From Chloroflexota bacterium (GTDB lineage: Bacteria; Chloroflexota; Limnocylindria; Limnocylindrales; CSP1-4): a DNA stretch of 64,000 bases. Shown here one piece after another: positions 25,684 to 33,405 of this stretch. Within the stretch, counting starts at the first letter, position 1. Every line of letters starts with the position of its first letter. The stretch spans positions 1 to 64,000 of the forward strand of contig JACPOS010000009.1 of NCBI GenBank assembly GCA_016191395.1, given 5' to 3'. The notes below the pieces were generated by a model that was not told the DNA's origin, searched no databases, and worked only from the letters and a program-made list of their open reading frames with translations. The position numbers and the translations under genes are program-made.

Positions 25684-27519
25684 TTGACCCTCGACGTCCG
25701 CCCGGAATTCCTCGTCCAGCCGGTCGATGCTTCCTGGCTCCAGTGCAACATCGAATGCCAGGAAGCCTGCCCGGTCGGCACGAACTGCCGCGGCTACCTG
25801 AACCTGGCCGCGGAGGGCCGCTTCGAGGAGGGGTACATCCTCTCCCGAGAGCCCAACCCGGTCGCGGCGATGTGCTCGTACGTCTGCTCCGCTCCGTGCG
25901 AGCGCGCGTGCCGCCGCGGCGACATCGACCGGCCGCTCGCGATCCGCGCGATGAAGCGGTTCCTCGTCGAATGGCACGAGGCATCCGGTATCGCCGACGT
26001 CATGCCCCACATCGAGGCGCGTGCGGAGAAGGTCGCCGTCGTCGGGGCGGGCCCGTCCGGGATCGCCGTCGCACGCGAGCTGGCGATGAAGGGCTATGGC
26101 GTGGATGTCTACGACAGCCTCCCGTTCGCGGGCGGCACGATGCTCATCGGCGTGCCCGCGTTCCGCCTCCCGCGCGAGGCGATCGAGATGGACGTCAAGC
26201 TGGTGGAGCGCTTGGGCGTGCGCTTCCACTACAACGTGAACGTGGGCGTGGACCTCGCGTTCGACGACCTCCAGCGCGACTTCGACGCCGTCGCGATCAC
26301 CGCGGGTGCCATGAACGCCGTCGCCCTCGACGTGCCGGGCGCGGACCTCGAGGGCGTCCAGTACGGCGTCGACTTCATGAAGAAGGCGAACCTCGGTGAG
26401 CCGATCGAGGTCGGCAAGGACGTCGTTGTCATCGGCGGCGGCTACACCGCGATGGACTGCTCGCGGACCTCCCTCCGGCATGGTGCGGAGAACGTGGCGA
26501 TCGTCTACCGCCGCACGCGCTCCGAGCTGGTCGTCGACGAGGAGGAGCTGGGCGAGACGGAGCGCGAGGGCGTGCGCATGGAGTTCCTCGCGAGCCCCAT
26601 CGAGGTGCTCGGCGAGAACGGTCACGTGACGGGGGTCAAGTTCATCCGGAACAAGCTCGGTGAGCCGGACGCATCCGGTCGCCGCTCGCCCGTGCCCATC
26701 CCCGGCTCGGAGTTCGTGATCAAGGCGGATACGGTCATCCCGGCCGTGTCGCAGGCGGCAGATCTCACCTTCCTGCCGGTCGAGGCGGACTTCGAGGTCA
26801 ACCGGGGCCGGGTCAAGGTGGACCCCGCGACCTACGCGACCAACCAGCGCGGCGTGTTCGCCTGTGGCGACTTCGTGACCGGGCCCACGACGCTCATCGA
26901 GGCCGCCGGCCACGGCAAGAAGTGTGCGTACGCCATCGACCGGTACCTCGCGGCGCGAATCGACGTCACGGTCGCGGCCAACGTCCGGATGACGAGCGCG
27001 TGGACGTTCGAGATGCCGGAGTTCTACGACGTCCTGCCGCGCCAGCACATCCCGATGACGGCGCTCGCCGAGCGAATGCCGTCCACGGATCCGGACGTGA
27101 ACTTCACGACCCAGGTGGAGCGCGGCTACGACGCCACGGCGGCCGTCGCCGAGTCCACCCGCTGCCTGATGTGCAACTACAACATCTGGTTCGACCCGTT
27201 CCGGTGCGTCCTTTGCGGCGCCTGCGCCGACGTCTGCCCGGAGGGCGTCATCCACATGGTGGACATCAACCAGCTGAAGTCGGAGGGCCTCCTGACCGAG
27301 CTGGACGAGGCCTACGGCTGGCAGGACGGCGCCGCGATGGTCCTGGACGAGGAGCGCTGCATCCGCTGCGCGCTGTGCGTCAAGCGGTGCCCCTTCGACG
27401 CCATTACGATGGAAAGGTTCGAGCTCCAGGAGATCTCGACAGACGGCCGGCTCTACAAGGAGTCGTACCGTGACGCGCAGCTCGCCGGGACGCCCGGCGT
27501 CGCAGGAGGACTTTCTTGA
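25684..27519 (+). CDS. FAD/NAD(P)-dependent iron-sulfur oxidoreductase of the cytochrome bc operon
   Basis: 611 residues in three parts. An N-terminal Fer4_20-type cluster domain (about 15-100) has Cys at 21, 25, 29 and 35 and a second set in M-C-S-Y-V-C-S-A-P-C-E-R-A-C. A two-dinucleotide flavoprotein core (about 110-440) has V-V-G-A-G-P-S-G for FAD, V-I-G-G-G-Y-T-A for NAD(P)H and G-V-F-A-C-G-D at the FAD end. Two C-terminal [4Fe-4S] motifs are C-V-L-C-G-A-C-A-D-V-C-P and C-I-R-C-A-L-C-V-K-R-C-P. This is the plan of glutamate-synthase-beta/NfnB-like enzymes. Being the first gene of the operon suggests exchange of electrons between NAD(P)H or ferredoxin and the cytochrome b complex. TTG 25684 has AGAGG 12 bases upstream; TTG 25654 is an alternative. 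Confidence 0.85.
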   Translation: MTLDVRPEFLVQPVDASWLQCNIECQEACPVGTNCRGYLNLAAEGRFEEGYILSREPNPVAAMCSYVCSAPCERACRRGDIDRPLAIRAMKRFLVEWHEASGIADVMPHIEARAEKVAVVGAGPSGIAVARELAMKGYGVDVYDSLPFAGGTMLIGVPAFRLPREAIEMDVKLVERLGVRFHYNVNVGVDLAFDDLQRDFDAVAITAGAMNAVALDVPGADLEGVQYGVDFMKKANLGEPIEVGKDVVVIGGGYTAMDCSRTSLRHGAENVAIVYRRTRSELVVDEEELGETEREGVRMEFLASPIEVLGENGHVTGVKFIRNKLGEPDASGRRSPVPIPGSEFVIKADTVIPAVSQAADLTFLPVEADFEVNRGRVKVDPATYATNQRGVFACGDFVTGPTTLIEAAGHGKKCAYAIDRYLAARIDVTVAANVRMTSAWTFEMPEFYDVLPRQHIPMTALAERMPSTDPDVNFTTQVERGYDATAAVAESTRCLMCNYNIWFDPFRCVLCGACADVCPEGVIHMVDINQLKSEGLLTELDEAYGWQDGAAMVLDEERCIRCALCVKRCPFDAITMERFELQEISTDGRLYKESYRDAQLAGTPGVAGGLS

Positions 27520-28244
27520 GCTTCCTCGAGCGGGTGGATCAGACCATCCGCCGGAGCCCCGTCTGGCGCTCGCTCTTCCGCAACCCCTACCCGACGGACG
27601 AGCGGTCGCGCGCCTACGCGGTCATGAACAACGTGTTCCTGCACCTGCACCCGGTGCGGGTGCGCCAGCACGCCGTGAAGTTCGCGTACACCTTCTGCCT
27701 GGGCGGCCTGTCGTTCTTCCTGTTCCTCGTGCTCACCGTGACGGGCGTGTACCTGATGTTCTTCTACATCCCGTCCACCACGTCCGCGTACACGGACATC
27801 CTGAACATCCAGGCCAGCGTCGCCTTCGGCCAGATCACCCGCAACGTCCACCGATGGGGCGCCCACTTGATGGTGTTCTTCGTCTTCCTGCACATGATGC
27901 GGGTCTTCTATCACGGGGCGTACAAGCCACCGCGTGAGTTCAACTGGGTCGTCGGCGTGCTCCTGCTGCTGATGACGATCGCCCTGAGCTTCACCGGCTA
28001 CCTGCTGCCGTGGGACCAGATCAGCTACTGGGCCATCACCATCGGCCTGAACATGGCCGGCGCCACCCCGATCATCAACACGCCGATCCAGTCGCTCATC
28101 TTCGGCGGCCTGGAGGTCGGCCAGAACACGCTGCTCCGCTTCTACGTGCTCCACATCATGGTGCTGCCGCTCGTCGCCGCGCTGTTGCTGGCCGTGCACT
28201 TCTGGAGGATCCGGAAGGACGGCGGGATCTCCGGCCCACTATGA
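27516..28244 (+). CDS. Cytochrome b6-type subunit (N-terminal cytochrome b)
   Basis: 242 residues, four membrane helices. The haem ligands are H112/H126 (helix B) and H213/H228 (helix D); a 14- then 15-residue spacing is the b6f-type signature, not bc1. C61 in F-C-L-G-G sits where cytochrome b6 has the cysteine that binds the extra haem c(i)/c(n). G-Y-L-L-P-W-D-Q is the quinone-site region after helix C. The start is TTG 27516, overlapping the previous stop, with AGGAGG about 8 bases upstream. It forms the core of the quinol-oxidising complex with the next two genes. Confidence 0.92.
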   Translation: MSFLERVDQTIRRSPVWRSLFRNPYPTDERSRAYAVMNNVFLHLHPVRVRQHAVKFAYTFCLGGLSFFLFLVLTVTGVYLMFFYIPSTTSAYTDILNIQASVAFGQITRNVHRWGAHLMVFFVFLHMMRVFYHGAYKPPREFNWVVGVLLLLMTIALSFTGYLLPWDQISYWAITIGLNMAGATPIINTPIQSLIFGGLEVGQNTLLRFYVLHIMVLPLVAALLLAVHFWRIRKDGGISGPL

Positions 28245-28861
28245 CGGATCAGAAGACGGGCAACGAGTCCCGCGTCGTGCTGCCGGTGGACCCGACCCGG
28301 CGGACGGAGATCGACAAGCAGCGCGTCCCGATGTCCGCGCGGCCGTACCGGCTGCTCGCGATGGTCAAGCAGGACGCGGTCGTCAGGGTCCAGAAGGAAC
28401 CGGACGACACGGTCATGACCTGGCCGCACCTGCTGTCCATCGAGTTCCTTGCAGCCGTCGTGATGAGCATCTTCCTGCTGCTCATGGGCCTGTTCATCAA
28501 CGCACCGCTGGAGGAGCTCGCAAACGGCAACGTGACGCCACCCGTGGCGAAGGCGCCGTGGTACCTGCTGGGGCTCCAGGAGATGCTGGCATACTTCCAC
28601 CCGGTGGTCTCCGGCGTGCTCGTGCCGTTCCTGTACATCCTCGTCGGCGCCTTCGTGCTGCCGTACATCGACCGGTCGAACATAGAGGCGAAGAAGCCGT
28701 CGGAGCGCAAGACGGCAGTCGTGCTGTTCAGCCTCCTGTGCGTCCTGGGCCTGTTCGTGACGTTCGTGGGCGTCTTTTTCCGTGGGCCCGGCTACTCGCT
28801 CGTGACTCCCTACCTGCCGTTCTTCGACAACTTCACGAACGGCCTTCACTTCTCGCTGTGA
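28241..28861 (+). CDS. Cytochrome b C-terminal domain / subunit IV-like
   Basis: 206 residues. A 60-residue soluble N-terminus is followed by three membrane helices. The Qo-site motif, normally P-E-W-Y, reads A-P-W-Y-L-L-G-L-Q-E here: W-Y is kept, the proton-accepting Glu is replaced by Pro, and a Glu appears six residues later. This variant is common in low-potential menaquinol complexes. ATG 28241 overlaps the b6 stop (ATGA). It supplies helices E to G of the split cytochrome b. Confidence 0.88.
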   Translation: MTDQKTGNESRVVLPVDPTRRTEIDKQRVPMSARPYRLLAMVKQDAVVRVQKEPDDTVMTWPHLLSIEFLAAVVMSIFLLLMGLFINAPLEELANGNVTPPVAKAPWYLLGLQEMLAYFHPVVSGVLVPFLYILVGAFVLPYIDRSNIEAKKPSERKTAVVLFSLLCVLGLFVTFVGVFFRGPGYSLVTPYLPFFDNFTNGLHFSL

Positions 28862-28871
28862 GGACGACCCG

Positions 28872-29546
28872 ATGAGCAACTACCACCTCCAGCCCGCCGA
28901 CAAGCCCCAGGCGCTGACGCCCCAGGCGCTGCGCTCGCTTCGCCAGGATCCCGTCCAGGGGATCTCGCGCCGGACCCTCCTCCGCCGCTCCATCGGCGGC
29001 GCGACCCTGCTCTGGCTGACCGAGGTCGCCGCCGGGTCCATCGGGTTCCTCTGGCCGAGCGCGAAGGCCGGCTTTGGCTCCGTGATCAAGATCGGCACGA
29101 TCGCCGAGATCAAGGCCGCGAACTCGTCCCTGCCGTTTGCCCAGGGCTTCCCGGTCTACTACCAGGCGGCCCGCGCCTACATCATGCTCATCGACCCGTC
29201 GCGCCAGGAGTTCATCCCCGGCGAGGACAAGACGGGCGACGGGACGGCACTCAACGTCCGGGCCCTATACCAGAAGTGCCCGCATCTCGGATGCAAGCCC
29301 AACCCGTGCCTGAAGAACTTCTGGCTCGAGTGTCCGTGCCACGGATCCCGCTATGACCGGCTCGGGATCAAGGCGCTCGGCGCCCAGTTCGGACCTGCGC
29401 CGCGCAGCATGGACCGCTTTGCGATCACGGTCGACGCGAACGGGACGCTCGTCCTCGACACCTCGAAGATCACGCTTGGGCCGTTGCCCGTCGCGGTCGG
29501 ACAGCCCGGCATCATCCCGCCGAAGAGCCCCATCGGCTGCATATGA
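28872..29546 (+). CDS. Rieske [2Fe-2S] protein of the cytochrome b complex
   Basis: 224 residues. A twin-arginine-like N-terminus, S-R-R-T-L-L-R-R, is followed by one helix (about 38-60). The cluster ligands are in C-P-H-L-G-C and C-P-C-H-G-S-R-Y-D, with the extra disulphide cysteines present. G-P-A-P-R follows as usual. It takes one electron from quinol at the Qo site and passes it to the cytochrome c/copper protein encoded next. Ten bases separate it from subunit IV, and it overlaps the next gene by 4. Confidence 0.93.
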   Translation: MSNYHLQPADKPQALTPQALRSLRQDPVQGISRRTLLRRSIGGATLLWLTEVAAGSIGFLWPSAKAGFGSVIKIGTIAEIKAANSSLPFAQGFPVYYQAARAYIMLIDPSRQEFIPGEDKTGDGTALNVRALYQKCPHLGCKPNPCLKNFWLECPCHGSRYDRLGIKALGAQFGPAPRSMDRFAITVDANGTLVLDTSKITLGPLPVAVGQPGIIPPKSPIGCI

Positions 29547-30604
29547 CCGAACAGACCGGCGACCGGCCGGAGGGCCGGCCGGAACGGCCGCTGCCCGCGC
29601 GCCTGCCCGGCGAGGTCGAGCCAACCCGCTCCGCGGAGCGATTTACGGCGCCGCGCCAGATGCGCGCGATCGGCGGACTGACCTCCGAGCGCGCCGCACG
29701 GATCGTCCGCCAGTCCGGGGACGCGCGCTGGGTCGCGTTCCTGGGCATGGTCATCGTGGCCCTGTTCGTGATCGTCTACTACTTCTACGAGCTCGGCGTG
29801 CCGATCATCAACACGACGCCGCGGCTCCAGGCGGAGGGCAACCTCCAGCAGGTCACGGCGATCGAGCGTGGCTACAACCTGTACCAGGCCAACTGCGCGC
29901 GCTGTCACGGCGTGAACGGCCAGGGCGCGGTCGGGCCGATCCTCAACGACCAGTCCAAGCTGTTCAGCCACCTCAGCGAGCAGTACCTCAAGAACGTGCT
30001 CACCGTCGGTGGGCGGTATGTCTGCGGCAACCCCAAGAGCCTGATGCCCGTGTGGGCGGACACGAACGGCGGGCCGCTCAACTACCTCCAGATCGCCGAC
30101 ATCATCGCGTTCATCCGCGCGCCCAGCACCCAGGAGTACGCGCGCCGGACGCCGACGTTCAACGAGCCGATCCTCGGCGCGGATGGCAAGGTCATCACGT
30201 TCAAGGGCTGGCGCGATCCGGACTTCAAGCCGGATCCAAGCGCTAGCCCCGTGCCGGACTGCTACCTGGGCAACGCTGCGACCTCGGCGCCGCCCGCCTC
30301 CATCCCGCCGAACGTCACGATCCTGGATCTCGGCATGGCCGGCGTCCTGGAGTACGACAAGCACGCGCTCGAGGTGACGGCGGGCCAGCCGTTCGCGATC
30401 CGGTTCAACAACTCGGACAGCGGCCAGACGCACGACGTCGACATCCGCCAGACGGACGGGACGACGGTCGTGCAGGACCAGCCGACCGTCCAGGGCCCGG
30501 GCGAGGCCACCTACCTGTACGCGGCGCTTCCCGCGGGCACCTACGACTTCATCTGCTCGGTGCACCCGATCCCGAACATGACCGGCACCCTCACGGTCAA
30601 GTAG
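29543..30604 (+). CDS. Membrane-anchored cytochrome c fused to a cupredoxin domain
   Basis: 353 residues: a cytoplasmic tail of about 60, one helix (62-83), a monohaem cytochrome c domain (about 100-200) and a C-terminal plastocyanin-like domain (about 255-353). Haem binding is by C118-A-R-C121-H122, with M168 in S-L-M-P as the likely sixth ligand. Type-1 copper ligands are H297 (T-H-D-V-D-I), C338, H341 and M346. It probably accepts electrons from the Rieske protein and passes them through copper to a terminal oxidase. The fusion puts two carriers in one chain. The C-terminal end closely resembles that of the protein at 62438-63523. Confidence 0.9.
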   Translation: MTEQTGDRPEGRPERPLPARLPGEVEPTRSAERFTAPRQMRAIGGLTSERAARIVRQSGDARWVAFLGMVIVALFVIVYYFYELGVPIINTTPRLQAEGNLQQVTAIERGYNLYQANCARCHGVNGQGAVGPILNDQSKLFSHLSEQYLKNVLTVGGRYVCGNPKSLMPVWADTNGGPLNYLQIADIIAFIRAPSTQEYARRTPTFNEPILGADGKVITFKGWRDPDFKPDPSASPVPDCYLGNAATSAPPASIPPNVTILDLGMAGVLEYDKHALEVTAGQPFAIRFNNSDSGQTHDVDIRQTDGTTVVQDQPTVQGPGEATYLYAALPAGTYDFICSVHPIPNMTGTLTVK

Positions 30605-30611
30605 ACGGACG

Positions 30612-32135
30612 ATGGCAAAGGCGCTCGCTGGCTCCAGGCCGATCCGCCGGCGACCCATGTTCGGCTTGTTCGACGGCGACGGCTGGGCCTGGGCCACGAC
30701 GAAGGCGCTCTTCTGGCTCCTCGTGATCATCATGGCGCTCGGGTACATCCCGGACCGTGCCTACTACTTCGTGGTTTCGCGGACGATGGACGTGGGCCTC
30801 GTCCTCTGGTCGCCCGTCAACCTGTGTCCGCCCGAGAACGGCTCCTCGATGCCCTGCCCGGTGCCGGTCGGTGGCGTGCTGCCGTGGCAGCCCTCTCCCG
30901 CGCAGGTCGCGCTGCCTGCCCCGAGGACCGGCGGCGCGGCCGCCCAGATCGGCACGAACCTCCTGTACATCGGCGGCACGGACGGCAAGACGCCGTCGGC
31001 GACGACCTACCTCACCAAAGTGGACAAGGGCAACCTCGGCGCCTGGGTGGAGGGGCCGGCGCTGCCGGCGGCGCGCACGGATGCCGGCCTGGCCATCCTG
31101 AACGGCACCGCCTACCTGGTGGGTGGCGCCGGGCCCGACGGTGCCCCGACCGATACCGTCTGGTCGATCGGCTTGGACCCGGCCACGAGCAAGCTCACCG
31201 CCTGGAGCGAGACGGTGATCGGTGCCGCGACGACGCCACCGCCGAAGCTTCCCGCGCTGCCTGCGCCGCGCGCCGGCGCGTCGGTGATCGCCGTGACGGA
31301 CGGGATCGTGGTCGCAGGTGGGCGAGGGCCTGACGGCAAGCCCACCTCGACGGTCTGGAAATCGACGCTGGACTCGAAGGGCGCGCTCGGCAAGTTCGAG
31401 GCGCAGGCGGCCAGCCTGCCGCACCCGATCACCGACGCCGCGATCGCCTTCGAGGGCGCCTACCTGTGGGTGTTCGGCGGATCTGACGAGACCGGTGCCA
31501 CCGGCTACGTCCAGCGCGCCGACTACGGTCCAACCCCCGGGCCAACGGCCGAGCCCGGCGCACCGCCGGCCACCCCGGCGCCAGATGTCGTCATCAGGTG
31601 GGCAACGCTCGACGCCGCAAACCTGCCGGCCGCCCGATCCGGTGGCGCCTCGTTCACCGCGAACGGCGCGATCTACTACGTCGGCGGCACGGACGGAAAG
31701 GCGTCGCGCAAGGAGCTGTACTGGGCGCTGCCCGACTCCGGTGGCAACCTGAAGGGTGGCTGGCATCACCTCGACGCCACGGATCTGCCGGGCGGGCTCG
31801 TGGATGCAGCGCCCGTCGTGACCAGCGCCACCGCCATCCTCATCGGCGGCACCGCCGATAGCGGCGTGCTCGCAAGCGCAACCAGGGCCAGCCTCGCGCC
31901 CCAGGAGCCGTTCTTCCGGCTCGGGATCGCGGGCGTCACGGTACCGGGCCTCCAGATCGGCGGCGCGATCGGCGTACAGCTCGGCTACCTGGCCGCGGCC
32001 GGCGTAGGCACCGGCAACTTCGTCCTGCTCGTGGTCGTCGGGTGGGCGTTCAACCACCGCACCCAGATCAGCGCCTGGCGCGAGCGCCGGAAGATCGCCA
32101 GGGAGGCGAAGGCGCCGGAGGCCGAAGAGGCCTGA
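30612..32135 (+). CDS. Membrane-anchored Kelch beta-propeller, last gene of the bc operon
   Basis: 507 residues: an N-terminal helix (about 30-55), then about 400 extracytoplasmic residues with at least six Kelch-type repeats (L-P-A-P-R-T-G-G-A, L-L-Y-I-G-G-T-D-G, A-Y-L-V-G-G-A-G, I-V-V-A-G-G-R-G, L-W-V-F-G-G-S-D, I-Y-Y-V-G-G-T-D-G and I-L-I-G-G-T-A). A C-terminal helix (about 460-485) and a short basic tail follow. A Pro-rich loop near 300 splits the propeller. It starts 7 bases after the cytochrome c-cupredoxin stop. No metal-binding or catalytic motif is visible. It is plausibly a structural or docking subunit of the complex; I know of no described equivalent. Confidence 0.75.
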   Translation: MAKALAGSRPIRRRPMFGLFDGDGWAWATTKALFWLLVIIMALGYIPDRAYYFVVSRTMDVGLVLWSPVNLCPPENGSSMPCPVPVGGVLPWQPSPAQVALPAPRTGGAAAQIGTNLLYIGGTDGKTPSATTYLTKVDKGNLGAWVEGPALPAARTDAGLAILNGTAYLVGGAGPDGAPTDTVWSIGLDPATSKLTAWSETVIGAATTPPPKLPALPAPRAGASVIAVTDGIVVAGGRGPDGKPTSTVWKSTLDSKGALGKFEAQAASLPHPITDAAIAFEGAYLWVFGGSDETGATGYVQRADYGPTPGPTAEPGAPPATPAPDVVIRWATLDAANLPAARSGGASFTANGAIYYVGGTDGKASRKELYWALPDSGGNLKGGWHHLDATDLPGGLVDAAPVVTSATAILIGGTADSGVLASATRASLAPQEPFFRLGIAGVTVPGLQIGGAIGVQLGYLAAAGVGTGNFVLLVVVGWAFNHRTQISAWRERRKIAREAKAPEAEEA

Positions 32136-32145
32136 GCCGCTGGTC

Positions 32146-32586
32146 CTATGCGGACTGCGGCGACGCTGCGCCCTGCTGCCGCGGGATCGCGATCGCCGGG
32201 TCGTCGATCTCCAAGGGCTCCGCGAGGCGTCCGTCGATGGTCGCCAGCAGTGCCGGCACGTCCACCTTGAGTCGGACGCCGGCCGGCCCGGCCCCGGCGA
32301 GCCGCTCGCGGGCGCCTCGCATGTTCTTCTCGATGCCCGCCGGGTTGGACCGCGCGCCGTGCACGAATGCCGCGGCCAGCTTGATCACGCCCTGGATCAG
32401 CTCGCGCTCGGCGAGGTCACTGGCACCCATCCACGCCGGCTCCAGCAGCTCGTGGGCGAGGAAGAAGTCGTCGTTCGCGTAGGCCGCGAGCCCTGCCTCG
32501 AAGGCCGTCCGACGCACCGCGGCCGGCATCGGCCGATACGCCTTCGCACGTCCGCCCTGGAGCAGCGTCTGATCACGGGGTGGCAT
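32146..32586 (-). CDS. DUF309 domain protein
   Basis: 146 residues. The DUF309 signature is present: F-E-A-G-L-A-A-Y-A-N-D-D-F-F-L-A-H-E-L-L-E with W, then L-I-Q-G-V-I-K-L-A-A-A and N-P-A-G-I. The family is a small helical bundle of unknown function, probably metal-binding through the H-E pair. ATG 32586 is supported by TACGAT 7 bases upstream. Convergent with the bc operon across 10 bases. Confidence 0.85.
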   Translation of the reverse strand: MPPRDQTLLQGGRAKAYRPMPAAVRRTAFEAGLAAYANDDFFLAHELLEPAWMGASDLAERELIQGVIKLAAAFVHGARSNPAGIEKNMRGARERLAGAGPAGVRLKVDVPALLATIDGRLAEPLEIDDPAIAIPRQQGAASPQSA

Positions 32587-32593
32587 CGACACG

Positions 32594-32599
32594 ATCGTA
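32594..32599 (-). promoter_or_regulatory. -10 element of leaderless promoter, DUF309 gene
   Basis: TACGAT on the minus strand (4 of 6 to consensus), 7 bases before ATG 32586. Confidence 0.45.
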
Positions 32600-32936
32600 G
32601 CCCCGAACCATGGGTAGCAAAGCGCCGAGCGGCGTGGCGAGGCAGGCGGACGATCCCGCAGGTGATCGTGTGATGCGGCTCCGGCCCAGTGCGAGTCGCG
32701 GATTGTGTCAGGTGGTCACCGGGTGACTGCTGGTCAGCGGCTTCTCGTCAATTCAGCACCCCGTGATTGTTTGGCAACTGCGGCGCCCGTCGAGTGGTCT
32801 GGCTGAGCACGCGGCAAGCGATACGGATCTGACGGCTCCTGACGAACAGTCATGGGCTGCCCATATGACGATTTCTGCGCCCGGGCGCCAGCGCCCGGGC
32901 GCCAGCGAAGGGGGAGTCGCCCTGAGCCTCGATCCG
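32600..32936. other. Intergenic region of about 340 bases with no convincing gene
   Basis: G+C is slightly lower than in its surroundings, and no frame with family-like sequence is seen on either strand. The only structure I find is the tandem palindrome at 32877. It lies upstream of DUF309 and downstream of DUF2203, both on the minus strand. Confidence 0.6.
32877..32904. repeat. Tandem 14-base repeat built on a perfect palindrome
   Basis: GCGCCCGGGCGCCA occurs twice head to tail. Each unit contains the 12-base palindrome GCGCCCGGGCGC (32877-32888 and 32891-32902), so the pair can also fold as one long hairpin. It lies just past the DUF2203 stop and could be a terminator-like or protein-binding structure. 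Confidence 0.6.
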
Positions 32937-33371
32937 CTACGCCGCCGGGGTCCCGGAGCCGCGACCCATGGGCAGCTCGCTCAGGGGCCGGCGGGCGTCG
33001 AAGCCCTCGTCCACCGAGTGCCAGTGCGCGACGTCGGTCTCGCCGAGGCGCCAGCACAGCCAGATCGGGCGGCCGCTTACGAGCGCCGGGAAGTCGATGA
33101 GGCCGGTGGAGATGTCGCGGAGGGTGATGTCCAGCTCCACGAGGCGGGCCACGCCGGCCTGCATCTGGTCGATAAGGCCCTGCATGCCCAGGCGGAGCAG
33201 GCGGATCTGCTCGGCGGCCTCGGCGCTGGGTGCCTCGTCGTCCGGCGAGGCGGCGACCACCCGATCCCGCAGCGCGATGAGCTCCACGCGCTGGTCGCGG
33301 AGCGCGGCGAGGATGCGCTCGACCTCTGGCAGCGCGAGGTTCGCCTCGTCGATGGCGTAGAAATGGCTCAC
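32937..33371 (-). CDS. DUF2203 domain protein
   Basis: 144 residues. The C-terminal half carries the DUF2203 signature G-L-I-D-F-P-A-L-V-S-G-R, L-C-W-R-L-G-E and W-H-S-V-D-E-G-F. The N-terminus, F-Y-A-I-D-E-A-N-L-A-L-P-E-V, starts a coiled-coil-like helix. Function unknown. Start GTG 33371 with TAAACT 6 bases upstream, back to back with the aminotransferase promoter. Confidence 0.85.
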   Translation of the reverse strand: MSHFYAIDEANLALPEVERILAALRDQRVELIALRDRVVAASPDDEAPSAEAAEQIRLLRLGMQGLIDQMQAGVARLVELDITLRDISTGLIDFPALVSGRPIWLCWRLGETDVAHWHSVDEGFDARRPLSELPMGRGSGTPAA

Positions 33372-33377
33372 CGCCGG

Positions 33378-33383
33378 AGTTTA
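33378..33383 (-). promoter_or_regulatory. -10 element of leaderless promoter, DUF2203 gene
   Basis: TAAACT on the minus strand, 6 bases before GTG 33371. Only 9 bases separate it from the divergent -10 at 33393. Confidence 0.5.
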
Positions 33384-33392
33384 GGGCCACCG

Positions 33393-33398
33393 TATGAT
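33393..33398 (+). promoter_or_regulatory. -10 element of leaderless promoter, aminotransferase operon
   Basis: TATGAT (5 of 6 to consensus), 7 bases before ATG 33406. The ATG at 33394 lies inside this hexamer and is unlikely to be the start. Confidence 0.55.
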
Positions 33399-33405
33399 GC
33401 GAGCC

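Noticed and set aside
24604-27255. Very long open frame antisense to the Fe-S flavoprotein
   Set aside because: A typical high-GC antisense frame: His/Arg/Asp/Val-rich with no domain, opposite a gene with clear cofactor motifs.
32877-32904. CRISPR repeat
   Set aside because: Only two abutting copies with no spacers.
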